DNA from: a bacterium
Lineage (GTDB): Bacteria; Oederibacteriota; Muellerivitia; Muellerivitales; Muellerivitaceae
Length of the DNA stretch: 64,000 nt
Assembly (NCBI GenBank): GCA_035549195.1
Contig: DASZRK010000023.1
Span: forward strand, 30,908-94,907
Direction: 5' to 3'
This document shows positions 17,171-25,123 of the stretch, piece by piece; within the stretch, counting starts at the first letter, position 1; each line of letters starts with the position of its first letter. The notes under the pieces were generated by a model. The model had not been told where the DNA came from. It saw nothing but the letters and a program-made list of their open reading frames with translations, and did no database searches. A program made the position numbers and the translations under genes.

Positions 17171-17987
17171 AGCCGTCCGCCTAAGCGAAGGAGGACTGGA
17201 CTATCTCCAATTCCCCCGTTTCGCCGATCCCAAGTTGGTGCCCCATGCGGTCACGACCCGTGTCGGAGGGGTCAGCCGCGGGGACTACCGTGGACTGAAC
17301 CTGAGCTTCAAGGTGGGCGACGAGAAGGTGCGGGTGGAAGAGAACCGTTCCCTCCTGGGACGGACCCTGGGGATGGACCTGGCCCATGCCGCCTGGGTGG
17401 AACAGGTCCACGGGGACGAGGTGGCGGTCCTGACCGCCGCGAACATCCCCGTCCGGGGAGGCTCCCTCGGGAAGGCGGACGCGCTCATCACCCAGCAAAA
17501 AGGGATCCCCATCCTCATCCAGGTCGCCGATTGCCTGCCGGTCCTTTTTTATGATCCGGTCCACCAGGCCATCGGCCTGGCCCATGCCGGATGGCGGGGG
17601 ACCGTCAGCCACATCGCGGTCAAAGCCTTGCTGGCCATGGGCGAGCATTTCGGGACCAAACCGGAGGATGTCCGGGCGGTGTTGGGTCCTTGCATCGGGG
17701 CTTGTTGCTATGAGGTGGGGGAGGATGTCCGCCAGGAATTTATCCGGGTGTTTCCCTGGGGGGCCGAGGTCTTCAGCCCCTACCAAAAGGGGCAGTGGAA
17801 ACTGGACCTGGCCCAGGCCAATGGGCGGCAATTGGTGGAAATGGGCATGAAACAAGAAAATTTGATCGCGTCAGGGCTTTGTACGGTGGGCCATTCGGGG
17901 CTGTTCTTTTCCCATCGGGCGGAAGCGGGGCCGGAGCGGAACACCGGTCGATTCGGTGTTTTGTTAATGTTAAACGGAAGACCATGA
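17145..17987 (+). CDS. pgeF: Peptidoglycan editing factor PgeF (YfiH / DUF152 family)
   Basis: 280 residues. The family has a Cys-His-His zinc site and acts on purine nucleosides in vitro; in E. coli it prevents misincorporation of serine in place of L-alanine in peptidoglycan precursors. Visible motifs: WVEQVHGDEV, ADCLPVLFYDP, LAHAGWRGTV and GPCIGACCYEVG. The TTG start at 17145 lies four bases after GGAGGGG and overlaps the end of the amidase gene. Its place after two wall enzymes and the dcw cluster supports the wall role. Confidence 0.88.
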   Translation: MTTVKLGAEAVRLSEGGLDYLQFPRFADPKLVPHAVTTRVGGVSRGDYRGLNLSFKVGDEKVRVEENRSLLGRTLGMDLAHAAWVEQVHGDEVAVLTAANIPVRGGSLGKADALITQQKGIPILIQVADCLPVLFYDPVHQAIGLAHAGWRGTVSHIAVKALLAMGEHFGTKPEDVRAVLGPCIGACCYEVGEDVRQEFIRVFPWGAEVFSPYQKGQWKLDLAQANGRQLVEMGMKQENLIASGLCTVGHSGLFFSHRAEAGPERNTGRFGVLLMLNGRP

Positions 17988-17993
17988 TAGAAT
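17985..17993 (+). promoter_or_regulatory. Extended -10 promoter candidate
   Basis: TGATAGAAT is an extended -10 (TGN plus TAGAAT) about 25 bases before the ATG at 18018. A TTGTTA at 17961 is too far (21 bases) for a good -35. It would start a new transcript for the 18018-19298 group. Confidence 0.4.
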
Positions 17994-18017
17994 GAGCCGC
18001 ATTCAGGGGGTCGTGCC

Positions 18018-18749
18018 ATGAAGAAAGTCGAACTTGCCGTTCTGTTGTTCCTACTCCTATCCGGGAAACCGCTCCTCGCCCAGGATCAAGCCGCGCAGCC
18101 GGCCGTACCGGTCCCCGCGGGCATTCCTGCGGTCCCGCAAGTCCCCACGGAAAGCGATTTTTATTCCCAAGCCTTGCAGGCCTATCTGGCGGGCAATTAC
18201 GACCAGGCGATCCTGCTGGATTCCCGGGCCCTCCAAGCCGATCCCAAGGACGCCAAGGCCCAGGCCCTCCTGAGCATCCTGGTCAATGAAAAGGACAAGG
18301 CCAACCAGAGCGTCATCTGGATCGGCAAGGAGAACAGCGGGGAGGTGGCGCTTGCGCCGGCCCCCGTCACTGTGATCCAGGAAAAGATCGTCCAACGGCC
18401 CGCGGCGCCCAGGCCCGCGGCGAAGACCCAAGGGCTGGCCGAGCTCGAAGCCCGGGTCAATGCGGTGGCCTTCCTCCTGGAAAGGGACCAGAACAGCCAA
18501 TACCGCGAATTGACCGGTGCCCAGGTCGCGGTCCAAAAGCGGCTGGATGAGATCAACCTCAACCTCCATGACCTCCACCAGGGGGCCACGATCGGCAACA
18601 TCCTTTTCCTGGTGGCCTTGCTGGTGGCCCTGGCGGCCCTTTGGAAGAGCTGGCGCAACGGCGAGGATATGCGCCGGCAACTGGGACACCTGGAATATGG
18701 CAAGGACCGGGACGAGAGCGGCCGCGTCGTTCAAATGAGGAAGATGTGA
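18018..18749 (+). CDS. Exported, C-terminally anchored TPR-like protein
   Basis: 243 residues of unrecognised family. A signal peptide (VELAVLLFLLLSGKPLLAQ) is followed by a proline-rich spacer. One TPR-like helix pair (about 47-80, YSQALQAYLAGNYDQAILLD) comes next, then a Pro/Ala linker and a coiled-coil-like stretch (about 140-190). A membrane segment near 195-212 (ILFLVALLVALAALW) precedes a charged tail. The topology suggests a periplasmic scaffold anchored by its C-terminus. The stop overlaps the next gene. Confidence 0.7.
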   Translation: MKKVELAVLLFLLLSGKPLLAQDQAAQPAVPVPAGIPAVPQVPTESDFYSQALQAYLAGNYDQAILLDSRALQADPKDAKAQALLSILVNEKDKANQSVIWIGKENSGEVALAPAPVTVIQEKIVQRPAAPRPAAKTQGLAELEARVNAVAFLLERDQNSQYRELTGAQVAVQKRLDEINLNLHDLHQGATIGNILFLVALLVALAALWKSWRNGEDMRRQLGHLEYGKDRDESGRVVQMRKM

Positions 18750-18940
18750 CGTCCTTGATCGGGTGGTTGAAGGACATCCTCAGAAAGCTCTATCTCCTGG
18801 ACCGTCCCGTGGTCCAAAGGTCCAAGAAGGACCGTCGGCATAACGACCGGCGTTGGCAGGGGGCGGAGGGCGACAAGCCGAAAGCGGCCGCCGATCCACG
18901 GCGGCGCAAGGAACGCCGCAAGACCCGCCGCCGGGGCTGA
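18746..18940 (+). CDS. Small Arg/Lys-rich protein, unknown function
   Basis: GTG 18746 overlaps the stop of the preceding gene (GTGA) and has GAGGAAG just upstream, so translation is probably coupled. 64 residues: an amphipathic N-terminal half (SLIGWLKDILRKLYLLDRPV) and a very basic tail with repeated DRR, RRR and RRK motifs. It could bind nucleic acid or the acidic membrane surface; nothing specific is recognised. The open frame before 18746 is a shadow of the upstream gene. Confidence 0.55.
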   Translation: MTSLIGWLKDILRKLYLLDRPVVQRSKKDRRHNDRRWQGAEGDKPKAAADPRRRKERRKTRRRG

Positions 18941-18947
18941 GGATCCC

Positions 18948-19298
18948 GTGGGCCCTACCGAACGACCTTCCTTGGACCCGAAGCGGCCCTGGATCCTGAC
19001 CCTCCTTTGCGTCCTCGCCTTCCTGGGTTGCTTCCTCAAGATCTACTACGTCTTTTCCAGCGAGATCCGGGCGGTGGCCCGCTGGTATCCCGTTTATGTT
19101 TCGATGAGCACCCTTCTCTTGATGGCCTCCCTTTTCGGACTGATGCAGATGAGGAGGTGGGGTTTCCATCTTTTCATCCTCTTCTTCCTGGTCCATCAGG
19201 TGGTCCAGATCGCGGTGGGGAAATGGGACATCGCGTCCAGCCTTCTTTTCTCCGCCCTTCTGCTGGTAGGATCCCTCCGCTATAAGACGTTGGTTTGA
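18948..19298 (+). CDS. Small integral membrane protein, unknown function
   Basis: 116 residues with about four hydrophobic segments, starting at about 15, 46, 70 and 92. Start GTG 18948, eight bases after the previous stop, with GAGGATC upstream. No known family is recognised. It probably belongs to the operon of the two preceding genes. Confidence 0.65.
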   Translation: MGPTERPSLDPKRPWILTLLCVLAFLGCFLKIYYVFSSEIRAVARWYPVYVSMSTLLLMASLFGLMQMRRWGFHLFILFFLVHQVVQIAVGKWDIASSLLFSALLLVGSLRYKTLV

Positions 19299-19324
19299 AC
19301 CCCGCCTTTCCCTTGAGGTGACCC

Positions 19325-20296
19325 GTGGTCCAAGGCCGGCTCCATCCTCCTGAACCCTTTTCCCTGGGACTCACCCTTCTTTGCGGCCAGTGTTTCCGTT
19401 GGAAGGACCCGGATCCGCAAGGTGGGTTCGAAGGGGTCGCCGGCGGCGCTTTTTGGAAGTTGCGCCAGGAAAACAAGGAGCTTCATTGGGAATGTTCCTT
19501 GCGCCAGGTCCGGGGGAAGGAACCGGGGGCCTGGCTGGCGCGCTATCTTGGCCTGGAGGACGACCTGGCCCCCGCCGCCGCCCTTTTCCGGGACCATCCG
19601 GTGCTCCGCGAACCTTGGGCGGGGTTGCGGGGACTGAGGCTGATGCGTCAGGAGCCGTGGGAGTGCGCCGTCTCCTATATGTTCGCCCAAGGGCTCTCGG
19701 TGCAGGTCATCCAAAAGGCCATCGAAAGGTTCTGCGGCCGTTTCGGGGAACCCTTGGAAGGCGTCCCCGAAGGACGGGACTTCCCATCACCCGGTACCCT
19801 GGCGGCCCTGACGCCCGATCAGCTTCGGGCCTACACGAACAATTACCGGGCCCGGGCCCAAAGGATCATCCTTCTCGCCCGCGTGGTGATGGCCCAGGTC
19901 CTTTCCTTGGAGCATCTGTCCCAAGTTCCTTGCGACGACGCTCGGGAGACCCTCTCCCGGTTGGAGGGCATCGGTCCTAAGATCGCCGATTGCATCCTTT
20001 TGTTCTCCCTGGGCCAGGAGGACGCTTTTCCGGTGGACCGTTGGGTGCTGCGGGCCATGAAGCGCTATTTCCCCTCGGTCCGGTTAGGGGGGCGGTTGGA
20101 GGCACCCACCCCCACCCAATACACACGGATCGTTCGAAAGGCACGGAAGGTCTTCGGTCCCTATTCGGGATTGGCCAGTGAGTATCTCTTCCTCTATTTA
20201 AGGTTGAAGGAAGACCCCCCCCTTGCCCGGAAATTGGCCCCTTTTTTGCCTTTGGGGGGTGAAAATACAGTCAAAAATACCCTTGAAAACCCATAA
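19325..20296 (+). CDS. ogg: 8-oxoguanine DNA glycosylase / AP lyase, OGG1 type
   Basis: 323 residues. The N-terminal part matches the OGG1 N-domain (LGLTLLCGQCFRWK). The C-terminal half is a helix-hairpin-helix GPD domain with LEGIGPKIADC, whose lysine (about 219) is the Schiff-base nucleophile, and PVDRWV, whose aspartate (about 238) is the conserved catalytic acid. It removes 8-oxoguanine opposite C. OGG1-type enzymes are less common in bacteria than MutM, though known. GTG start, with GAGGTGACCC upstream. Confidence 0.87.
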   Translation: MVQGRLHPPEPFSLGLTLLCGQCFRWKDPDPQGGFEGVAGGAFWKLRQENKELHWECSLRQVRGKEPGAWLARYLGLEDDLAPAAALFRDHPVLREPWAGLRGLRLMRQEPWECAVSYMFAQGLSVQVIQKAIERFCGRFGEPLEGVPEGRDFPSPGTLAALTPDQLRAYTNNYRARAQRIILLARVVMAQVLSLEHLSQVPCDDARETLSRLEGIGPKIADCILLFSLGQEDAFPVDRWVLRAMKRYFPSVRLGGRLEAPTPTQYTRIVRKARKVFGPYSGLASEYLFLYLRLKEDPPLARKLAPFLPLGGENTVKNTLENP

Positions 20297-20301
20297 AATT
20301 C

Positions 20302-20330
20302 TTGCTCGGGGCCCTGGAATTGGCTATAAA
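20302..20330 (+). promoter_or_regulatory. Sigma70-type promoter of the HU gene
   Basis: TTGCTC (20302-20307), a 17-base spacer and TATAAA (20325-20330), 33 bases before the HU start. The gene has its own terminator, so it is a monocistronic unit. Confidence 0.65.
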
Positions 20331-20362
20331 TAAAGCGGATTTCAATATCCAGGAGGTGGACG

Positions 20363-20638
20363 TTGACCAAAAGTGAATTGCTGGGGACTTTGGCCGAGCA
20401 GACCGGCTTGAAAAAGAAGGATGTTGATAACGTTATGCAAGCTTTAAGGAGCACGATTTACAAGACCTTAAAGAAGGAATACAAGATCAAGCTGGATGGC
20501 CTGGGCGTGTTCCAGTTGAAGGACCGCAAAGCCCGCATGGCCCGGAATCCCCGGACCGGCGAAATGGTCAATGTTCCGGCCAAGAAGGTCGTTAAGTTCC
20601 GCGTTTTGAAGGACCTGAAAGAAGCCGTTCTTTCCTAA
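20363..20638 (+). CDS. hup: HU-family DNA-binding protein
   Basis: 91 residues, the usual size of HU. Helical N-terminus (TKSELLGTLAEQTGLKKKDV), the central GLGVFQLKDRKARMARNPRTG (beta arms with the conserved RNP turn), and the C-terminal KVVKFRVLKDLKEAV. It bends and compacts DNA as a dimer. TTG start with AGGAGGTG four bases upstream, a very strong ribosome site. HU or IHF-like subtype is not decidable here. Confidence 0.95.
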   Translation: MTKSELLGTLAEQTGLKKKDVDNVMQALRSTIYKTLKKEYKIKLDGLGVFQLKDRKARMARNPRTGEMVNVPAKKVVKFRVLKDLKEAVLS

Positions 20639-20657
20639 TAAGTCCTCGGATCCGCTT

Positions 20658-20691
20658 AAAGCACCCCGCTCTTCGGTGGGGTGCTTTTTTT
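20658..20691 (+). terminator. Rho-independent terminator after HU
   Basis: GCACCCC and GGGGTGC form a 7-bp stem (20661-20684) with a 10-base loop, extended by A-U pairs and followed by seven T. It ends the HU transcript. Confidence 0.92.
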
Positions 20692-20729
20692 ATTTCAGGA
20701 TAAAATAACGACCAAAAACGGGGGTTTTT

Positions 20730-22871
20730 TTGCCCAGGCCCAAGGAAAATGTTTCCCACGTTCCGGGGAAATGGTGGCTGCTCCCGGTCTTTTTCCTATG
20801 GACGGTTTGGGTTTTTGCCCATTTTTTTCCTGCGCTTTATCGTGACCCGCTATCCTTCACCTCCCCCTTTGACCCGGCCCCCAACAGCACGGCCTCGCCG
20901 GACATTCTTCACCGTTGCCTGGACTGGCTGGCTTTCCTCCCGCCCCTTTCGTCCGCGGCCCTTTGCGTCGGCTTCTTCTGGGTGTTCGGCCGGAAGGCAC
21001 TCCCTCTTTTTGGTTTGGAACCAAAAGGTCCGGTCCGTTTCCTTTTGGAAACCACCTTGGGGATGGCGCTGGCCGATTGGTTGTGGTTGGGCCTGGGATT
21101 AACGGGGCTCTGGTCCGGGGTGCTCGGCATCCTTGTCTTGCTGGCCGGGACCTGGCTCCTTCTGCGGCCGATCTTGGCGCTTCCAAGGGCCCGGCTGGAA
21201 TTCCCGAAGCTCAAGGGTTGGGATCGGCCGATGGCGGCCCTTCTTTGCGTTTACGCGGTCCTGTTGGTCCTGCAGGACCTCCTTCCGGAGACCTTTTATG
21301 ATTCCCTGAACTACTTCCTGGGCATCCCCGCCTATTGGTGGAGCCGGCACGGGATGGTGGACCAACCTTTCCACGCCCTTTCGGGTTATCCCTTCGGCGG
21401 TTCCTTGATCTACCTGAACGCCTTCCTACTGGCCGGAGGCCAGGGAGCCAAGGTCCTGGCCGGGGCCTTCTTGATGGCCACCGCGCTCCTCGCCTGGGCC
21501 TGGACGGAAGAAAAGGGTTATCCCCGCTGGACCATGGCCGTGGCGGTCCTGACCTTCCCACTCCTTTATTTGAACGCCTGGGCCACCCGGGTGGATTCCC
21601 TGGTGACCCTCGTGCTCCTGCTTTTCTTCTATTGCGTCCAAAAGGTCTTGGAAGGGAAGCGGGACTCCGCCTGGATGGCGCTTGGGGGACTGCTGGCAAG
21701 CCTCGCCCTTTCGATCAAGCCCACCGCCTTGGTCCCGGTACTGGGCGGTGTGGCGGGTCTTCTCCTGGCCGGAAAGGGTGCAAGGTTCCTGGGCCGGGCC
21801 CTGGGGGGGTGGGGCCTCTCCTTCCTCTTGGGGATGGGACCCTGGCTTCTCAGGGACCTGGTCCATACGGGCGATCCTTTTTTTCCTTACGTCCAGGCGC
21901 TTTCGGGGATCCGGGCGCTTCCCGTGGCGGGTTACCTGAGGATGGTCCATGAGAACCAACAGTTCCTTCCGATGGACCATGGCCTTGGGTCTTGGGTCAC
22001 CCTGCCTTGGCGGTTGACCATGCCGGGCGCGGGCGATGGGCAGTTCTTGGGGCCGATCCCCCTGGCGGTCCTTCCTTTGCTGGTCTGGTTGGCCTTGCGC
22101 CGGGGTCCCGTGCGTCCCATGGCCTGGATCTTTTGGCTGACGGCGGTCGCGGGACTGGGCCTATCCCATATGCTTCGCTTCTCCCTGCCGGTCCTTACCT
22201 TCGGGTTGTTGCTGACCGGTGTCCTTTTTTCGTCGCTCAAACCAAGCCCTTGGAGGGCGGTTTGGCCCGGGGTCGTGCTCCTGAACGCGGTCCTTTGCTT
22301 TCCCCAATTGCTTTCGCTTTCGGCCCAATGGTCGGCGGGCGGGCCCTTCTGGACCGGAGCGGAGGACGCGGATCAATATCTTTCCCGGAGGCTTGGGCCG
22401 GCCGATATGGAAATGACCCGGATCGTGGACCGGAACCTTCCAAGGGATTCCCGGTTGCTTTTGGTCGGGGATTCACGCGCCCTTTATTACGACCGCCAGG
22501 TCCTGGCCCAATCGGCTTTCGACGAGCCCTTTTTCGCTACGGCCGTCCGGAAAGGAAAGGATGAAGAGGGCGTCTTGAGGGAATTGAGGAGATCGGGCAT
22601 CGACTATGTGGTGGTGGACCGGGGCCTGGGAAGCCTTTATTCCCGTGAATACCACCAGTACGACGCACTGACACCGGTCGATCAACAAAGCCTGAAAAGG
22701 TTCTCCCAAAGGGGGTTGGAGTTTTTGGCCGCCCGGGGTTCCCTGGGACTTTTCCGGGTCCGCGACCGGTTGATCCCTCCGGACCCAAGGACCCCGGATC
22801 CCTTCTCCTTTTTGTCCGACCCGGCGGCGGACCGCCCGCGATCCCGTTCGGGGAAAGGGCGAGGCTCATGA
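20730..22871 (+). CDS. GT-C-like polytopic membrane protein (paralogue 1)
   Basis: 713 residues with at least ten hydrophobic segments up to about residue 530, then a soluble tail. It resembles lipid-linked-sugar (GT39/ArnT-like) glycosyltransferases in layout: the first large loop has LPETFYDSLNYFLGIPAYWW and SGYPFGGSLIYLNA, shared nearly in register with the next gene. The tail carries SRLLLVGDSRALYYDR, also shared. Substrate unknown; context suggests surface glycan or lipid glycosylation. TTG 20730 is the start, with GGGGG six bases upstream; this start is uncertain. Confidence 0.72.
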   Translation: MPRPKENVSHVPGKWWLLPVFFLWTVWVFAHFFPALYRDPLSFTSPFDPAPNSTASPDILHRCLDWLAFLPPLSSAALCVGFFWVFGRKALPLFGLEPKGPVRFLLETTLGMALADWLWLGLGLTGLWSGVLGILVLLAGTWLLLRPILALPRARLEFPKLKGWDRPMAALLCVYAVLLVLQDLLPETFYDSLNYFLGIPAYWWSRHGMVDQPFHALSGYPFGGSLIYLNAFLLAGGQGAKVLAGAFLMATALLAWAWTEEKGYPRWTMAVAVLTFPLLYLNAWATRVDSLVTLVLLLFFYCVQKVLEGKRDSAWMALGGLLASLALSIKPTALVPVLGGVAGLLLAGKGARFLGRALGGWGLSFLLGMGPWLLRDLVHTGDPFFPYVQALSGIRALPVAGYLRMVHENQQFLPMDHGLGSWVTLPWRLTMPGAGDGQFLGPIPLAVLPLLVWLALRRGPVRPMAWIFWLTAVAGLGLSHMLRFSLPVLTFGLLLTGVLFSSLKPSPWRAVWPGVVLLNAVLCFPQLLSLSAQWSAGGPFWTGAEDADQYLSRRLGPADMEMTRIVDRNLPRDSRLLLVGDSRALYYDRQVLAQSAFDEPFFATAVRKGKDEEGVLRELRRSGIDYVVVDRGLGSLYSREYHQYDALTPVDQQSLKRFSQRGLEFLAARGSLGLFRVRDRLIPPDPRTPDPFSFLSDPAADRPRSRSGKGRGS

Positions 22872-25123
22872 GCAACTTCAAGGCTTCCTCTCCCCGGTCC
22901 GGTTGGGTGCCGGCCTTGGGAGCGCTCTGGGCGCTGGCCGTGGGATATGGCTATCTTCAAAAGGTGGGGACGGCCTTCGGTTATTACGGCGCACCTTTTT
23001 CCCTTCTCGCCCCTTCCGGGGCGACGGTCTTCCATCCGCAGGTCTGGATCGTGACCTTGGAGGCGGTGGGGACGGCGATGCTTGTCCTGGCCGTTACCCT
23101 GCGTTGGGGGGCAAGGTTGGGGCGCTTCCTGGGCCTGGGAGAGCGGGATGCGGGTGTGCTGTTCGGGGCCCATTTCGCCCTGGGTATGATCTTTCTGGAC
23201 CTGCTCTGGTTCTCCTTGGGCGTCGCGCACCTTTGGTGGAGGCACCTTTTATTCCCCTTGGGAGGTCTCTTGGCCCTTGAGGCGGTCCTGACCACCCCTT
23301 GGGGTGGGTGCTTCCAGGCCATCCGAGATTCCTGGAGATCGCGCCCTCGGGGGGACCTGGGGATCCTCTTGTTGATCCTGGCCGGCCTCCTGTTCTGGGG
23401 CTTCACTCTCCTGAAAGGCCTCCTGCCCGAGGTCTTCTATGATTCCATGGTCTATCACCTGGCGGTGCCGTCCGCTTGGGTCCAGGGCCATGGGATCGGG
23501 GACCTGCCGGGGAATTTCTTTTCCAATTATCCCTTTGGCGGGGAATTGTTCTTCTTCAATGGCCTCTACTTTCAAGGCACGGAGGCGGCGATCCTGCTCC
23601 ATGTTTTCGGCTTTCTCGCCACCGCCCTGACCGCTGCGGGATGGGTCCGGGAAGCGAAGGGCCCGGAAGCGGGCGGTTTGACCCTGGGATTGGTCCTGAC
23701 CTTGCCCCTTTTCGTCATGAATGCCGGGACCACCCAAGTGGAGGCCCTCTTGGCCCTGCCCCTCACCCTATGCGCCTATTGCGTGTTCGGCGGCCTGAGG
23801 GAGGAACGGTCGGGCCGTTTCCTCGCGTGCCTTTTCGGCGGGGGAGCTTTGGCGGTCAAATACACCTCGGCCTTGGCCCTGGCGGCCCTGGGAACGGGAG
23901 CGATCCTGGAGGGTTCCTGGCGGCGTTGGTGGGATCGTGGAAAAGGGTGGGCGGAATTCCTCGGGGCCGGGCTGGTCACCTGGGCGCCTTGGGTCCTGAA
24001 GAACGCGGTCTTCACGAAGGAGCCCTTTTTTCCCTATGGGGCGTCCCTGTTCGGGGGTCGGGCCCTTTCCGCGACCGCCTACCACTCCCTATGGATGGAA
24101 CAACAAGGGCGCATCGCCCACGGTTGGGAGAGCCTGATGGTGCCTTGGAAGGCCGTGGTCTCCAATCCGGACGCCTTCAACTTCGTGGGACCCATCGCCC
24201 TGGCTTTCCTTCCGGCGGTGCTGCTCACCGTCGGCCGGGGACCCGCCCGGGTCTTCGGACGGGTGGTCGTTCCGGTCTTTTTCGTCCTGGGTTTCCTGAC
24301 GACCCATATCCTCCGTTTCCTGAGCCCGGGATTCGTATGGATCTATGTCCTTTTCGGCCTGGCCTGGGAAGGGGAAGCCCACCCCGGATGGCGCAAGGCC
24401 CTGGCTTGGGCCGGGGCCCTTTCCGCGGTCCTTTGTTTCGGGTTCCTGGCGGCCATCAGCGGACGTTATGAAGGGGGCGCCGGGGTCTGGACGGGATTTC
24501 AAAGCCGGGCGGACTACCTGATGGCCCCCAACAAGATCACTTCCTATTATTCCCTGGCGCAATGGGTCAACGCGAATACGCCGGACGATTCCCACCTGCT
24601 GATCGTGGGGGATGCCCGGGGGCTTTATTACGACCGGCCTTTCCTGTCCAATAGCGTCTTTGACGGCCAGGAGCTGGCCCTTCTGGCCCGATCGAAGAAG
24701 GACGCTGCGGGGATACGCAAAGGCCTTTTGGAGAAGGGGATCGATGATCTGGTGGTCAACGGTCCCGAGGGGATCCGGGTGGCCGCCGATTACGGGCATT
24801 ACGACCTGACCTCGGAGGAATGGGAAAGGTTGGACGACTTCATCCAGCGATACACCGAACCCGTCCATCTCGAGGGATTGCAAGGAGTTTACCGGCTCCT
24901 TCCGGACCCCAAGGACGGCCCCCGGCCCCAAGCCCTGGACCTGTTGTTGTTCTTCTCCGGGCCCGCTTCCCGGTTCGTCAAGGAAGTGGACCGGAAGCAA
25001 TGGCTGTCGGCCCGGGAGGACCTGGATCAGGCGGTTCGGCTTTATCCCTTCTCCGGGTTTTGGAAGGAACAAAAGCGGAGGCTCGACGAGGCTTTCCGCA
25101 ACGCGAATGGGGTGGCCCGATGA
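22868..25123 (+). CDS. GT-C-like polytopic membrane protein (paralogue 2)
   Basis: 751 residues. ATG 22868 overlaps the stop of paralogue 1 (ATGA). Same architecture: many membrane segments, the loop LPEVFYDSMVYHLAVPSAW with NYPFGGELFFFN, and the soluble tail with SHLLIVGDARGLYYDR. The aspartate in FYDS is in the place where GT-C enzymes carry a catalytic acidic residue, but this is inference. Tandem duplication is evident from conserved spacing. It is followed, with another ATGA overlap, by an O-antigen-ligase-like gene. Confidence 0.74.
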   Translation: MSNFKASSPRSGWVPALGALWALAVGYGYLQKVGTAFGYYGAPFSLLAPSGATVFHPQVWIVTLEAVGTAMLVLAVTLRWGARLGRFLGLGERDAGVLFGAHFALGMIFLDLLWFSLGVAHLWWRHLLFPLGGLLALEAVLTTPWGGCFQAIRDSWRSRPRGDLGILLLILAGLLFWGFTLLKGLLPEVFYDSMVYHLAVPSAWVQGHGIGDLPGNFFSNYPFGGELFFFNGLYFQGTEAAILLHVFGFLATALTAAGWVREAKGPEAGGLTLGLVLTLPLFVMNAGTTQVEALLALPLTLCAYCVFGGLREERSGRFLACLFGGGALAVKYTSALALAALGTGAILEGSWRRWWDRGKGWAEFLGAGLVTWAPWVLKNAVFTKEPFFPYGASLFGGRALSATAYHSLWMEQQGRIAHGWESLMVPWKAVVSNPDAFNFVGPIALAFLPAVLLTVGRGPARVFGRVVVPVFFVLGFLTTHILRFLSPGFVWIYVLFGLAWEGEAHPGWRKALAWAGALSAVLCFGFLAAISGRYEGGAGVWTGFQSRADYLMAPNKITSYYSLAQWVNANTPDDSHLLIVGDARGLYYDRPFLSNSVFDGQELALLARSKKDAAGIRKGLLEKGIDDLVVNGPEGIRVAADYGHYDLTSEEWERLDDFIQRYTEPVHLEGLQGVYRLLPDPKDGPRPQALDLLLFFSGPASRFVKEVDRKQWLSAREDLDQAVRLYPFSGFWKEQKRRLDEAFRNANGVAR

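Noticed and set aside
24820..25119. Upstream extension of the O-antigen-ligase frame
   Set aside because: It lies inside the previous gene in another frame; the ATG at 25120 overlaps the previous stop and starts a normal membrane protein.
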